Of a stretch of DNA of 39,521 bases, positions 30,677 to 38,618 are shown one piece after another. The notes under the pieces were generated by a model, which saw only the letters and a program-made list of their open reading frames with translations, had not been told where the DNA came from and ran no database searches. This DNA is from a virus, in the IMG/VR virus record IMGVR_UViG_3300047468_000026, positions 1 through 39,521 of that record; one strand, given 5' to 3'. Made by a program: the position numbers and the translations under genes. How positions within the stretch are numbered: position 1 is the stretch's first letter; each line of letters opens with the position of its first letter.

Positions 30677-31762
30677 ATGCCCGACTCACTACGCGAATCA
30701 CTGGAGGCCTCGTTCGATGAACACGCTCCTCCCGATACTGGCGATACTCCTGCGCCTGCTGCGCCGCCTGCACCTGCTCCGGCCCCAGCCCCCGCCCCCG
30801 GTGACGAGCCACCCGCAGGAGATGAACCCACCGCCGCAAGCAAGCAGCGCGACGAGCGCGGACGCTTCGCCCGCGAAAAATCCGATAATACGCCCGCCCC
30901 GGTAGCTAGTGGACAGCAGCAGCCGCTGCCGCTCGGCGAGCCGCCGCCGGTCGATCAGTTCGCCAAGGCACCGCAGTCGTGGAAGCCCGGCGCACGGGAA
31001 GCGTGGGCTAACATCCCTGCCGATGTGCGCGCCGAGGTGTACCGCCGCGAGCGCGAGAGCGAGCGGCTGGCATCCGAGCACGCGCAGTCGCGTCAGGTGT
31101 CTAGCTACGTGCAGCGCCTGCAGCAGCAGTTCGCACCTGCCTTGCATGCCGAGGGCGTGGATGCGTTGACGGCATCGGCCAACCTCATGCAACTAGCTAG
31201 TCGCCTGCGCTATGGTACGCCGGTCGAGAAGGCGCAACTGGCAGCGCAGATCGTGACCAACTACGGCGTCGACGTGGTGGCGCTCGCCGCCGCGCTCGAC
31301 GGGCAGCAGGTCGCGGGTCAGAGAAACCCCCAACAGGCGATGACCTACCAAGACCCGCGCGTCGATCAACTGCTCGGCCAGCTTCAGCAGGCGCAGACCG
31401 AGCGGGCCACGCAGGTCCAGCAGCGCGCGGTCTCGGACGTCGAATCGTTCGGGGAAAACAAGGAATTCTTCGACGACGTGCGCGAGGACATGGGCGACCT
31501 AATGGAATTGATGGCGAAGCGCGGCGTTGACATGACTCTGGAGCAAGCGTATGAACGCGCTTGTGCGATGAACCCAGAGATCGCGAAGGTCGTCGCAGCG
31601 CGGGGAGCGGCGCGCAATGCTGGCAACGGTAACTCGTCCATCCAGCGTGCGCGTGCAGCAGCCTCCAGCGTTCGGGGAACACCTAACCAAGTGTCCACCC
31701 CGGCACCGACCGACCTTCGCGGAGCTATTGAGGCAGCCATCGAACAAGTCGGCGGTAGGTAA
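30677..31762 (+). CDS. Scaffolding protein (probable)
   Basis: 361 aa. The N-terminus MPDSLRESLEASFDEHAP leads into a long Pro/Ala/Glu-rich disordered part, then helical regions (SERLASEHAQSRQVSSYVQR) and a Gln-rich middle. The C-terminus (IQRARAAASSVRGTPNQV, then LRGAIEAAIEQVGGR) is typical of phage scaffolds just before the capsid gene. It would guide prohead assembly and leave before packaging. The ATG is preceded by GGAGCTTTAAAG, with a CTTTAAA word as the spacer. Confidence 0.78.
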   Translation: MPDSLRESLEASFDEHAPPDTGDTPAPAAPPAPAPAPAPAPGDEPPAGDEPTAASKQRDERGRFAREKSDNTPAPVASGQQQPLPLGEPPPVDQFAKAPQSWKPGAREAWANIPADVRAEVYRRERESERLASEHAQSRQVSSYVQRLQQQFAPALHAEGVDALTASANLMQLASRLRYGTPVEKAQLAAQIVTNYGVDVVALAAALDGQQVAGQRNPQQAMTYQDPRVDQLLGQLQQAQTERATQVQQRAVSDVESFGENKEFFDDVREDMGDLMELMAKRGVDMTLEQAYERACAMNPEIAKVVAARGAARNAGNGNSSIQRARAAASSVRGTPNQVSTPAPTDLRGAIEAAIEQVGGR

Positions 31763-31885
31763 GAGCACCCATGTGCCCACTTCTATCGAGACAGCCCCGG
31801 CACCGGGACAAGGCCGAAGCGCGCAAGCGCTCCACGGGAAACGGTGTACACGCTCAGGCTCAATCTCGAATAGTTAGGGGCTAAC
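31763..31885 (+). other. Gap between scaffold and capsid with a doubtful short frame
   Basis: Contains a GGCACCGG-type short hairpin and a TAGTTAGGGGCTAAC stretch just before the capsid ATG. A frame of 37 codons (31771-31884) is open but uses rare codons, has no clear ribosome site and looks accidental. No promoter is obvious. Confidence 0.4.
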
Positions 31886-32857
31886 ATGGCATTCCCAAAT
31901 GTGTCCGATATCATCGCGACGACCATCGAGTCGCGAACTCGGTCCATCGCCGACAACGTCACCAAGAACAACGCGCTGCTGATGCGGCTCGAAGAACGCG
32001 GCAAGATCAAGACGGTCAGCGGCGGATCGAAAATCTTCCAAGAACTCTCGTTCGCCGAGAACGCGAACGCGGGCTGGTACTCTGGCTACGATCTCCTGCC
32101 GGTCGCCGCGCAGGATGTCATCAGCGCCGCCGAGTACGAGTTCAAGCAGGCTGCCTGCCCGATTGCGGTCAGCGGTCTCGATCAACTGAAGAACTCAGGC
32201 CGCGAGCAGATGATCGATCTGCTCGAAGGTCGCGTCGGTGTGGGCGAAGCCACGATGGCGAACCTCGTCGCGGGTGGCTTGTACTCCGACGGCTCGGCGT
32301 CGGGCGGCAAGCAGTTAGACGGTCTCAACAAGGCCGTGGTCGTCGACCCGACGACCGGCACGTACGGTGCCATCGATCCTGTGACGTGGACCTTCTGGCG
32401 CAACAAGACGCTCGACCTGCTCCCGGCAGCAATGACGGCGGCCTTGATTCAGGGCCACTTCAACACGCTCTGGGGATCGCTCGTGCGTGGCGCGGATCGG
32501 CCCGACCTGATCATGGTCGACGCGCTGGTGTGGGCTACCTATCTTGCGAGCCTGCAGGCGCAACAGCGCTTCACGGGCACGGAGAAGGGCAAGCTCGGCT
32601 TCCCGTCGCTGCAGTACATGGATGCGGACGTGGTGCTCGACGGCGGCATCGGTGGCTTCTGCCCCGCTGGCACGGCGTTCTTCCTCAACACCAAGTACAT
32701 CCACTATCGCCCGCACAAGGATCGCAACTTCGTGCCGCTCTCACCGGGCAAGCGCACGCCCGTCAATCAGGACGCCGAGGTGCAGATTCTGGCATGGGCC
32801 GGAAACCTCACCTGCTCGGGGCGTCAGTTCCAAGGCCGTCTGGACTACAACACGTAG
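31886..32857 (+). CDS. Major capsid protein
   Basis: 323 aa. AFPNVSDIIATTIESRTRSI at the N-terminus, then a central folded body with AEYEFKQAACPIAVSGLDQL, WTFWRNKTLDLL and RPDLIMVDALVWATYLASLQ, and a C-terminal region ending GRQFQGRLDYNT. Length and order (scaffold, capsid) and the SG-plus-N-terminal-arm layout fit the HK97-fold capsids of BPP-1-like podoviruses. It is followed by a strong terminator, as expected for the most abundant protein. TAGTTAGGGGCTAAC precedes the start. Confidence 0.88.
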   Translation: MAFPNVSDIIATTIESRTRSIADNVTKNNALLMRLEERGKIKTVSGGSKIFQELSFAENANAGWYSGYDLLPVAAQDVISAAEYEFKQAACPIAVSGLDQLKNSGREQMIDLLEGRVGVGEATMANLVAGGLYSDGSASGGKQLDGLNKAVVVDPTTGTYGAIDPVTWTFWRNKTLDLLPAAMTAALIQGHFNTLWGSLVRGADRPDLIMVDALVWATYLASLQAQQRFTGTEKGKLGFPSLQYMDADVVLDGGIGGFCPAGTAFFLNTKYIHYRPHKDRNFVPLSPGKRTPVNQDAEVQILAWAGNLTCSGRQFQGRLDYNT

Positions 32858-32897
32858 GCCAGTAGTTAGTCGGGTGTGGCGTGATATCGCCATCTTC

Positions 32898-32929
32898 GGA
32901 GCAGGGCTAACTACCCTGCTCCGTTTTTT
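32898..32929 (+). terminator. Rho-independent terminator after the capsid gene
   Basis: A 9-bp perfect stem GGAGCAGGG/CCCTGCTCC (32898-32906 with 32914-32922) with the loop CTAACTA, followed by G and six T. The loop is exactly one copy of the dispersed 7-mer. Confidence 0.9.
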
Positions 32930-32943
32930 CAAAGGAGTTCGCA

Positions 32944-33636
32944 ATGCCTGCTTCCCTCCCCGGCTCGACCCTCGCGCAGAACCAAGCCAACCCGACGCTG
33001 GGGCGGTTGGTGATCTTCGACGCGCTGTCGGGTCCGAAAGCCTCTCCGTTCGATGCCTCGAAGATCGACTACGCGACCACACCTCCTGCGGGCATCCCCG
33101 CCGGGTGGACTGCGTTGCGCGTCCCCCTCAAGGTCAACGATCCGCTCAACTTGTCTACCGGCGGCCTATCTACCGGTGTCGGCTTCGGTTCACCTCTGGT
33201 CATCGCCCCTGCTTCTCGCGATGGGGTCGACAATGCCGTCTATGGTGAGCACCTCGCCGGATTCACCGACGACTACAAGCCGGGCATCTCGACGCCCGTG
33301 CCTGCTGACGCCAGCAACAGCCGGTTCATGTACATCGGCGGCGGCAAGAGTGTCATCGCCAACGGCACCGGCCCCAACGGCAACGGCTACCCGGCAGGCT
33401 GGTACACGAGCCAGCCGCTGCCCTACGTCGCGGGCTTCGGCATCGCGGCTGCTGGTCAGGGTGGTGCGCGCGAGAGCGGCGCTGTCGGCTTCCCGATGAA
33501 GACCGTGACGGCACCGGGCGTTGTCGCCATCGGCGGCGTCGTCGAGACCGGCTACGTCAATCGCTCGGGCGTCGCGCTCGTCAACAACCAGTCGGTGGTC
33601 GGTGTCGGTACGACGGCGCTGGCGGCACCGTCGTAA
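32944..33636 (+). CDS. Hypothetical structural protein after capsid
   Basis: 230 aa, Gly/Ala/Ser/Val-rich: MPASLPGSTLAQNQANPTLG, LRVPLKVNDPLNLSTGGLST, TAPGVVAIGGVVETGYVNRS. Its composition suits a head decoration or shell-associated protein. It is preceded by the terminator and an AAAGGAGTTCGCA ribosome site. No family is recognised. Confidence 0.65.
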   Translation: MPASLPGSTLAQNQANPTLGRLVIFDALSGPKASPFDASKIDYATTPPAGIPAGWTALRVPLKVNDPLNLSTGGLSTGVGFGSPLVIAPASRDGVDNAVYGEHLAGFTDDYKPGISTPVPADASNSRFMYIGGGKSVIANGTGPNGNGYPAGWYTSQPLPYVAGFGIAAAGQGGARESGAVGFPMKTVTAPGVVAIGGVVETGYVNRSGVALVNNQSVVGVGTTALAAPS

Positions 33637-33647
33637 GGAGTAGATAG

Positions 33648-33833
33648 ATGGAAACACCGAAAGTGTATCAGCCCGGAGAAGGTGGTGACCCCGAGGTGCC
33701 GACCGACTTCATCGAGGACGTTCCGCCTGCCGAGGAGATCGTCGTCGAGGAAGGCTTTAAAGAAGACGATGCCGCTGATGCGGAGGCGGACGACTCGTAC
33801 GCCAAGCATCGCAGCGAGAATCGGGGCGAGTAA
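33648..33833 (+). CDS. Small acidic hypothetical protein
   Basis: 61 aa, very rich in Asp/Glu (PPAEEIVVEEGFKEDDAADA). Preceded by GGAGTAGATAG directly before ATG. Its stop overlaps the next start (TAATG). May act as an adaptor or be an intrinsically disordered structural factor; unknown. Confidence 0.65.
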   Translation: METPKVYQPGEGGDPEVPTDFIEDVPPAEEIVVEEGFKEDDAADAEADDSYAKHRSENRGE

Positions 33834-34231
33834 TGCTCACCGCTGGCTGCATGAAGTTAGACGCGGCTGGCCGTGTGATCATCACCGTTGATGGGGTGCC
33901 TGTCGCGTTCAACGGCGGCACCCCGATCACGGCAAGCGGCGCGATGGCAGCAGCGTCGGCCAACCCCGAGGTCTTCCTTGCCTCATTGCCCTACGTCAAC
34001 AACGGCGCGATCTGCGCTCGTGCCGTGGTACCGGCTGGCTCTGGCTGGTCGGGCGGCTTCGCACGAGACTCGGCGGGTGGCCTAGCTTTCGCGACGGCTG
34101 AACCCATCGCGGGCTACATCGCCGGTATCCCGGTGACTGCCGATGGGCGCATCGCGGTGTCGCTCGAAGGGCCGCCGCCGGTCAACACCAGCGGCTTCGA
34201 TAACGGATTCGATCAGACTGCATTTCACTAG
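33833..34231 (+). CDS. Hypothetical beta-rich structural protein
   Basis: 132 aa. MLTAGCMKLDAAGRVIITVD then ASANPEVFLASLPYVNNGAI and GYIAGIPVTADGRIAVSLEG suggest repeated beta strands like head-decoration or fibre proteins. Starts by overlap with the previous stop. It ends with TAG in a CACTAGTTAGGG run. Not recognised. Confidence 0.6.
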   Translation: MLTAGCMKLDAAGRVIITVDGVPVAFNGGTPITASGAMAAASANPEVFLASLPYVNNGAICARAVVPAGSGWSGGFARDSAGGLAFATAEPIAGYIAGIPVTADGRIAVSLEGPPPVNTSGFDNGFDQTAFH

Positions 34232-34248
34232 TTAGGGAGCGTTCACAC

Positions 34249-34818
34249 ATGACGACTCGGTACACCGTCACCCAGTTGAAGGCGCAGGCGGACGCCGCGC
34301 TGCCTAACAACACGACGCAGCTTATCTCCCCGGCTGCCGTGCGCGATCTGGTGAAGAACATCCTGTCGAGCGTGCGCTTGTCGGTCGCGACGATGCGCCG
34401 CGACACCAACCTCGTGCTGCCGCTCTCGCCGACGCTGCAGACGATCAAGCCGTGGTCGGTCAATCCGTACGCCGATCCGCCCGAGAATGTTGCCAACCTG
34501 ACTACCGGGCAGATCACCAAGCAGGTCACCTCGCTCGGCAACACGAAGGCGATGGACCGCATCACGTTCTACATCGGCGTCGCGGGCACGGCGGGCGTCG
34601 AACTGACTTTCGTCCTGTTCCGCAACGGCGTGGCGACCGACATCATCGGGCGCGTGAGCACCGACGGTGCAGGCAACGTGCGCAACGCCGCGCTCTCGGG
34701 AGTGCTGGAGCACACCGATGACTCGGTGTACGAGATCAAGGTGAGTTCCACCAACACAGCGAATTACACGTTCACGAACGGAACCTTCCGTGTCGAGGAC
34801 TGTTCAGTACCGACCTAA
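34249..34818 (+). CDS. Putative head-fibre or decoration protein
   Basis: 189 aa. The start MTTRYTVTQLKAQADAALPN and NTTQLISPAAVRDLVKNILS is a recurring short helical leader on head-fibre and decoration-like proteins. The C-terminal half is beta-rich (GVELTFVLFRNGVATDII, then SSTNTANYTFTNGTFRV). The call rests on that general look and on position after the capsid group. Confidence 0.6.
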   Translation: MTTRYTVTQLKAQADAALPNNTTQLISPAAVRDLVKNILSSVRLSVATMRRDTNLVLPLSPTLQTIKPWSVNPYADPPENVANLTTGQITKQVTSLGNTKAMDRITFYIGVAGTAGVELTFVLFRNGVATDIIGRVSTDGAGNVRNAALSGVLEHTDDSVYEIKVSSTNTANYTFTNGTFRVEDCSVPT

Positions 34819-34834
34819 CTATAAGGATGATGAC

Positions 34835-35443
34835 ATGCGCGATATCACACTCGAAGAGATGGCCGACAACGTCAACAACCCGTCGTTCGGCGACGACTTG
34901 TTAGGCGTGGTGTTCTATTCCCGTACCGTTGAGGATGTCACCCGCTCTGCTGCGGAGGGGCATCGCGTCTTCAAGACGCGCGACTACGTCAAGATAATGA
35001 CCCCCGGAGATCGGCACAACACGATAGATAGACCGGTGCAGCGCACCGGCATCCTGCCGACCGACGACATCGAGCGCTTCCCCAAGCAGTGGGCGCGCTA
35101 CCAGAACAAGCAGCAGCAGCAGGAGCACGAAGGCACGCCGCTGATGCTGTGGAGCGTGATGCCCTCGCCGCTCGCCGAGGAATTGAAGTACCTGAACATC
35201 TTCACCGTCGAGCAGTTAGCCAACCTCGCCGACTCGCACGCCAGCAAAATCCGTGGCGGCCCGACGTGGAAGCAGAAGGCCGCCGAGTTCGTGAAGGCTT
35301 TAAAGGACACGGCGCTGGTCGGCAAGCTGCAGGTCGCTCTCGCCGAGCGCGACAACAAGATCGAGACGCAGGACAAGGCGATCAAGGATCAGGCCGACAA
35401 GTTAGAGCGGCTCGCCGCGCGTCTCGCCAAGCTGGAGAAGTAA
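34835..35443 (+). CDS. Hypothetical protein with C-terminal coiled coil
   Basis: 202 aa from the ATG at 34835 (AAGGATGATGAC upstream); an earlier in-frame ATG lies in the previous gene. N-terminal region GDDLLGVVFYSRTVEDVTRS is folded; the C-terminal 60 residues, including TQDKAIKDQADKLERLAARL, are coiled coil. Position before the head-tail connector genes suggests a head or joining role. Not recognised. Confidence 0.65.
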   Translation: MRDITLEEMADNVNNPSFGDDLLGVVFYSRTVEDVTRSAAEGHRVFKTRDYVKIMTPGDRHNTIDRPVQRTGILPTDDIERFPKQWARYQNKQQQQEHEGTPLMLWSVMPSPLAEELKYLNIFTVEQLANLADSHASKIRGGPTWKQKAAEFVKALKDTALVGKLQVALAERDNKIETQDKAIKDQADKLERLAARLAKLEK

Positions 35444-36205
35444 ATGCCACGCTTCGCAACCATCGGTGACATCGTCAACAGGACAGCGGTCAGCGTGGGG
35501 CTTGACCCTGTCGGCGATCCGTTCGCGTCCGACGATCCGGCGCTGATCCAGTTGCGCACGCTTGCGAATGAAGTGGGCGACACGCTGGTGATGACCGAGG
35601 GTGTGCAGTGGCAGCAGTTAGAGAAGTCAGCCAACTTCACCACCGCGCCGGGAGACACGGGCGTTTACGATCTGCCCGTGGACTTCGGCTACATGATCGA
35701 TCAGACCGAGTGGCAGCAGGGAGCGCCGGGGGCGGCCTACCCACTGCTCGGCCCGGCATCGGCGCAGTGGTGGAGCTATCTACAAGCCTCGGCTGTCTAC
35801 ACGGTGACTATCTACGCATGGTTCCGCGTGCTGACCGGGCAGTTGCAACTGTGGCCGCAGCCGCCGCCCGTGGGCATTCCGATTGCCTACAAGTACACCA
35901 GCCGCTACTGGGTGCAGGACGGCGCGAGCCTTCCGCCGCTGCTGGTCTACAAGGATCAGGTGCAGGCACAGGCCGACATCGTGCTCTTCGAGCCGATCCT
36001 GTTCATCAAGGCTTTAAAGCAAGCCTTCCTCACCGCTAAAGGGTTCGACACCACCAAGGTCGACGCCGAGTTCCTCGCCGCGATGTCGGGAGTCGGTGGG
36101 CGCGACAAGCCCTCTCCGGTGCTGTCGCTCAACGGGCCGCGCGCGTTCTCGCCGCGCCTGCTCGACAGTGTCATCAACGTGCCCGAGACCGGGATAGGTA
36201 GTTAG
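35444..36205 (+). CDS. Head-tail connector / adaptor protein (tail tubular A-type)
   Basis: 253 aa. FATIGDIVNRTAVSVGLDPV, then TLANEVGDTLVMTEGVQWQQLE, DLPVDFGYMIDQTEWQQG and YIAYKYTSRYWV resemble podoviral adaptor proteins (T7 gp11 or P22 gp4 class): a helical start, an LPxDFxxMIDQTxW segment and a beta-rich end. It would bind below the portal and link to the tail tube encoded next. Start is directly after a TAA. The stop TAG overlaps the following GTG. Confidence 0.75.
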   Translation: MPRFATIGDIVNRTAVSVGLDPVGDPFASDDPALIQLRTLANEVGDTLVMTEGVQWQQLEKSANFTTAPGDTGVYDLPVDFGYMIDQTEWQQGAPGAAYPLLGPASAQWWSYLQASAVYTVTIYAWFRVLTGQLQLWPQPPPVGIPIAYKYTSRYWVQDGASLPPLLVYKDQVQAQADIVLFEPILFIKALKQAFLTAKGFDTTKVDAEFLAAMSGVGGRDKPSPVLSLNGPRAFSPRLLDSVINVPETGIGS

Positions 36206-37845
36206 TGCTGCAAGCAGGCAAAAAGTTCGCGCAGCTTGCGATGGGCAAGCGCAAACCGCAGCAGCAGAACACGCAGCCGGTGCTTTATCCTGCGACGCAG
36301 GGCGGCATCAATGCGGTCGATGCGGCGGGCGCGGTGCCGCCGACCGATGCGCTGCTGCTGGTGAACATGATCCCCGCCGAGAAGGGCGTGCGGGTCAGGA
36401 AGGGCTGGATCGAGCACTGCATCAAGATCCCGCTCGGCGATGGGGTCAAGACCCTCGTGCCGTTCACGCACCAGTTGGTCGATGCGCCGGTAGATAGACT
36501 CTTCGGCGTGACGAGTGATGGCATCTATGACGTGACCACGCCGAGCGTCGCTCCTGTCAAGGTGCTCGACTTCCCGGTGAAGTCGGGCGAGGCGGGCTGG
36601 GCGCAGTGGACTAACTTCACCACCATCGCCGGGCAGTTCATCCTGCTGACCGACAAGGCGAATGGCTACTACGTGTACACGGCCTCGACCAACACATGGG
36701 CGGCGGGCACGGTGACCGGCGTCTCGGCGTTGTTGTTAGTCTTCGTGCTGATCTGGAAGAACCGCGTGTGGTTCATCGAGAAGGACACCGGCACCGCGTG
36801 GTATCTGCCCGTCGGGCAGATCACTGGCGTGGTCACGCCGTTCCTGTTCGGCACCAAGTTCAAGTACGGCGGCTACCTCAAGTCGCTGTGGAACTGGACA
36901 CTCGACGGCGGCGAGGGGGTCGACGACTATCTAGCCGCGATCTCCAGCGGTGGCGACATGGTGGTCTACAAGGGCACCGACCCCGACACGGCGACGGCGG
37001 GCAACTCGTTCGCTCTCAGCGGGCTGTGGAACATCGGCAAGCCGATGCAGGGTCGGCGGCAGGGCGCGAACATGGGTGGCGAACTACTCATCGCGACAGC
37101 TTTCGGAATCATACAGGCCTCGAAGCTCATCGCCGGACAGCCGGTGACGGACGAGGCCGTGTCGATGAGCTACAAGATCAACCCTGCGGTCAATCAGGTC
37201 ACCGACCGCATGGCGGACTTCTACGGCTGGGAGCCGGTGTTCATCCCGAAAGAGCAGTTGTTGATGTTCATCACGCCGAAGGAAGTCGGCCAGCCCTATC
37301 TACAGTTCGTGTTCAACACCTCGACCCATGCGTGGTGCGTGTTCGCCGATCTGCCGGTGAAGACCGGCGTGATGTGGAAGAACAAGTTCTACTTCGGCAC
37401 CGACGACAACCGGGTAGCTAGTTACGATGGCTTCCTCGACAAGGTGTTCCTCGATCCTGTGACCGACGGCACCTTCGAGCCTATCCAGTGGGAGTCGCTC
37501 ACCGGCTTCCAGTCGTTGGGCCAGCCCGCGATCCACAAGCGCGTGCAGTTCATCCGTCCGATGTTCATCGGCGCGTCCTCGCCTGTGTACAAGATCGTCG
37601 CCAAGTACGACTTCGATCTGACGCCGCCCGCAGGCTCGCCGGTCTTCCCGCCGACGACAGGCGGCATCTGGGGCATCGGCATTTGGGACTTCTCGACGTG
37701 GGGCGGCGGCTACTTCACCACCAAGTCGATCAAGGGCGGCAGCGGCATGGGCCGCTACGTGGCCCTCTACATGCGCGGGCGCTCCTCGACGGAACTCGTG
37801 CACGTCGGCACCGACGTGATGTTCGACTCGGGCGGCATGTTATGA
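36205..37845 (+). CDS. Tail-tube / nozzle protein (P22 gp10- or T7 gp12-like)
   Basis: 546 aa from a GTG at 36205. After a basic N-terminus it has VLYPATQGGINAVDAAGAVP and LLLVNMIPAEKGVRVRKGW, then many beta repeats with Tyr/Trp, including LFGVTSDGIYDV and ITGVVTPFLFGTKFKYGGYL. This layout fits beta-propeller-like nozzle proteins of short-tailed phages. It would close the tail tip. It overlaps neighbours at both ends (TAGTG and ATGA). Confidence 0.78.
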   Translation: MLQAGKKFAQLAMGKRKPQQQNTQPVLYPATQGGINAVDAAGAVPPTDALLLVNMIPAEKGVRVRKGWIEHCIKIPLGDGVKTLVPFTHQLVDAPVDRLFGVTSDGIYDVTTPSVAPVKVLDFPVKSGEAGWAQWTNFTTIAGQFILLTDKANGYYVYTASTNTWAAGTVTGVSALLLVFVLIWKNRVWFIEKDTGTAWYLPVGQITGVVTPFLFGTKFKYGGYLKSLWNWTLDGGEGVDDYLAAISSGGDMVVYKGTDPDTATAGNSFALSGLWNIGKPMQGRRQGANMGGELLIATAFGIIQASKLIAGQPVTDEAVSMSYKINPAVNQVTDRMADFYGWEPVFIPKEQLLMFITPKEVGQPYLQFVFNTSTHAWCVFADLPVKTGVMWKNKFYFGTDDNRVASYDGFLDKVFLDPVTDGTFEPIQWESLTGFQSLGQPAIHKRVQFIRPMFIGASSPVYKIVAKYDFDLTPPAGSPVFPPTTGGIWGIGIWDFSTWGGGYFTTKSIKGGSGMGRYVALYMRGRSSTELVHVGTDVMFDSGGML

Positions 37846-38297
37846 AGCCGACTATCTACTTTCGCCCGATCAACTGCGAAGCTGACATTCGCACGTTCAT
37901 CACGAAGACTAGCTACTTTCCCGGCACGCAATTCGGCGGCATCGTGGCGTACATGCTGCGCGACGGTCGTGAGGAAGGCATGGGCATGGTGGGTTTCGAT
38001 GCTTGGGCACCGCGCAGCGTGATGGCGCACTGGTATATCCGCTTCCCTCGCTGCATCGAGCCGCTCTGGGCCGAGGCGGTGAAGTACATCGCGCTCACCG
38101 GGCGCAAGTCGATTCTGGGCAGCACGCCTAGCAACAATGACAAAGCCCTTCGTTCCATCCGGCATCTGGGGTGGGAGCATCTCTACACCATCAAGGATGG
38201 CTGGGACGAAGGTGTTGATCTCGTAATCTCGGAGTACAAAATTCATGGGCAATCAGAAGTTGGCACCCTCGCCTTACGGCGGGAGCGGGCCGCCTAA
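37842..38297 (+). CDS. Acetyltransferase-like protein among tail genes
   Basis: 151 aa from the ATG at 37842, overlapping the nozzle stop as ATGA; longer frames are shadows. It has YMLRDGREEGMGMVGFDAWA, then RCIEPLWAEAVKYIALTGRK and NNDKALRSIRHLGWEHLYTI, which resembles GNAT-fold proteins: a central strand, an amphipathic helix, and a LG(W/F) helix-strand near the end. Related small proteins sit between tail genes in T7-like phages; substrate and role are unknown. Confidence 0.65.
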   Translation: MKPTIYFRPINCEADIRTFITKTSYFPGTQFGGIVAYMLRDGREEGMGMVGFDAWAPRSVMAHWYIRFPRCIEPLWAEAVKYIALTGRKSILGSTPSNNDKALRSIRHLGWEHLYTIKDGWDEGVDLVISEYKIHGQSEVGTLALRRERAA

Positions 38298-38607
38298 CCA
38301 GTCGATGCAGCCGCTGCAGCCGCGTCCGCCGATGGGTGGACCGCAGGCTGGGATACAACCGCCCGCAGGCATGCAGCCCGGTGGACCTCCTCCGGGCATG
38401 GGTGCGCCGCCGATGGGTGCGCCGCAAGGCATGGGGCCGCGTCCGGGCATGGGTCCGCCTCCCGGCATGCCGCAGGGTCCGCCTCCGGGCATGGGTCCGC
38501 CGCAGGGCATGCCGCCGCAGGCGATGTCTGCGCCCAAGATGGCCCCGCAGCAGATGCAGCAGATGGCCCAAGCGCAGGCGCTGCGCGCTGGCCCCGGTCG
38601 TCGCTAG
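38245..38607 (+). CDS. Pro/Gly/Met-rich low-complexity protein
   Basis: 120 aa, dominated by PGMG, PPPG and APQGM repeats (for example PPGMGAPPMGAPQGMGPRPG). The end is Gln/Met/Ala-rich. Start overlaps the previous gene by 53 bases; GGAG lies 10 bases upstream. Likely disordered, perhaps an assembly or linker protein. Opposite-strand shadow frames here are simply Pro/Gly codon mirrors. Moderate confidence that it is translated. Confidence 0.55.
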   Translation: MGNQKLAPSPYGGSGPPNQSMQPLQPRPPMGGPQAGIQPPAGMQPGGPPPGMGAPPMGAPQGMGPRPGMGPPPGMPQGPPPGMGPPQGMPPQAMSAPKMAPQQMQQMAQAQALRAGPGRR

Positions 38608-38618
38608 TTAGGTGAGCC

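Larger units (their letters stand above)
624..36018. repeat. Dispersed CTTTAAA word
   Basis: TTTAAA occurs 18 times by hand count (for example 624, 4118, 8793, 10863, 15075, 16373, 19100, 21145, 21201, 22330, 24016, 27237, 30670, 33756, 36013) and each copy is preceded by C. Fifteen are CTTTAAAG, often within GCTTTAAAGC. One to two copies are expected by composition. Confidence 0.75.

Noticed and set aside
36195-36204. Overlapping TAGGTAG and TAGTTAG as a longer tandem array
   Set aside because: Only two overlapping copies; not a separate repeat structure beyond the dispersed motif.
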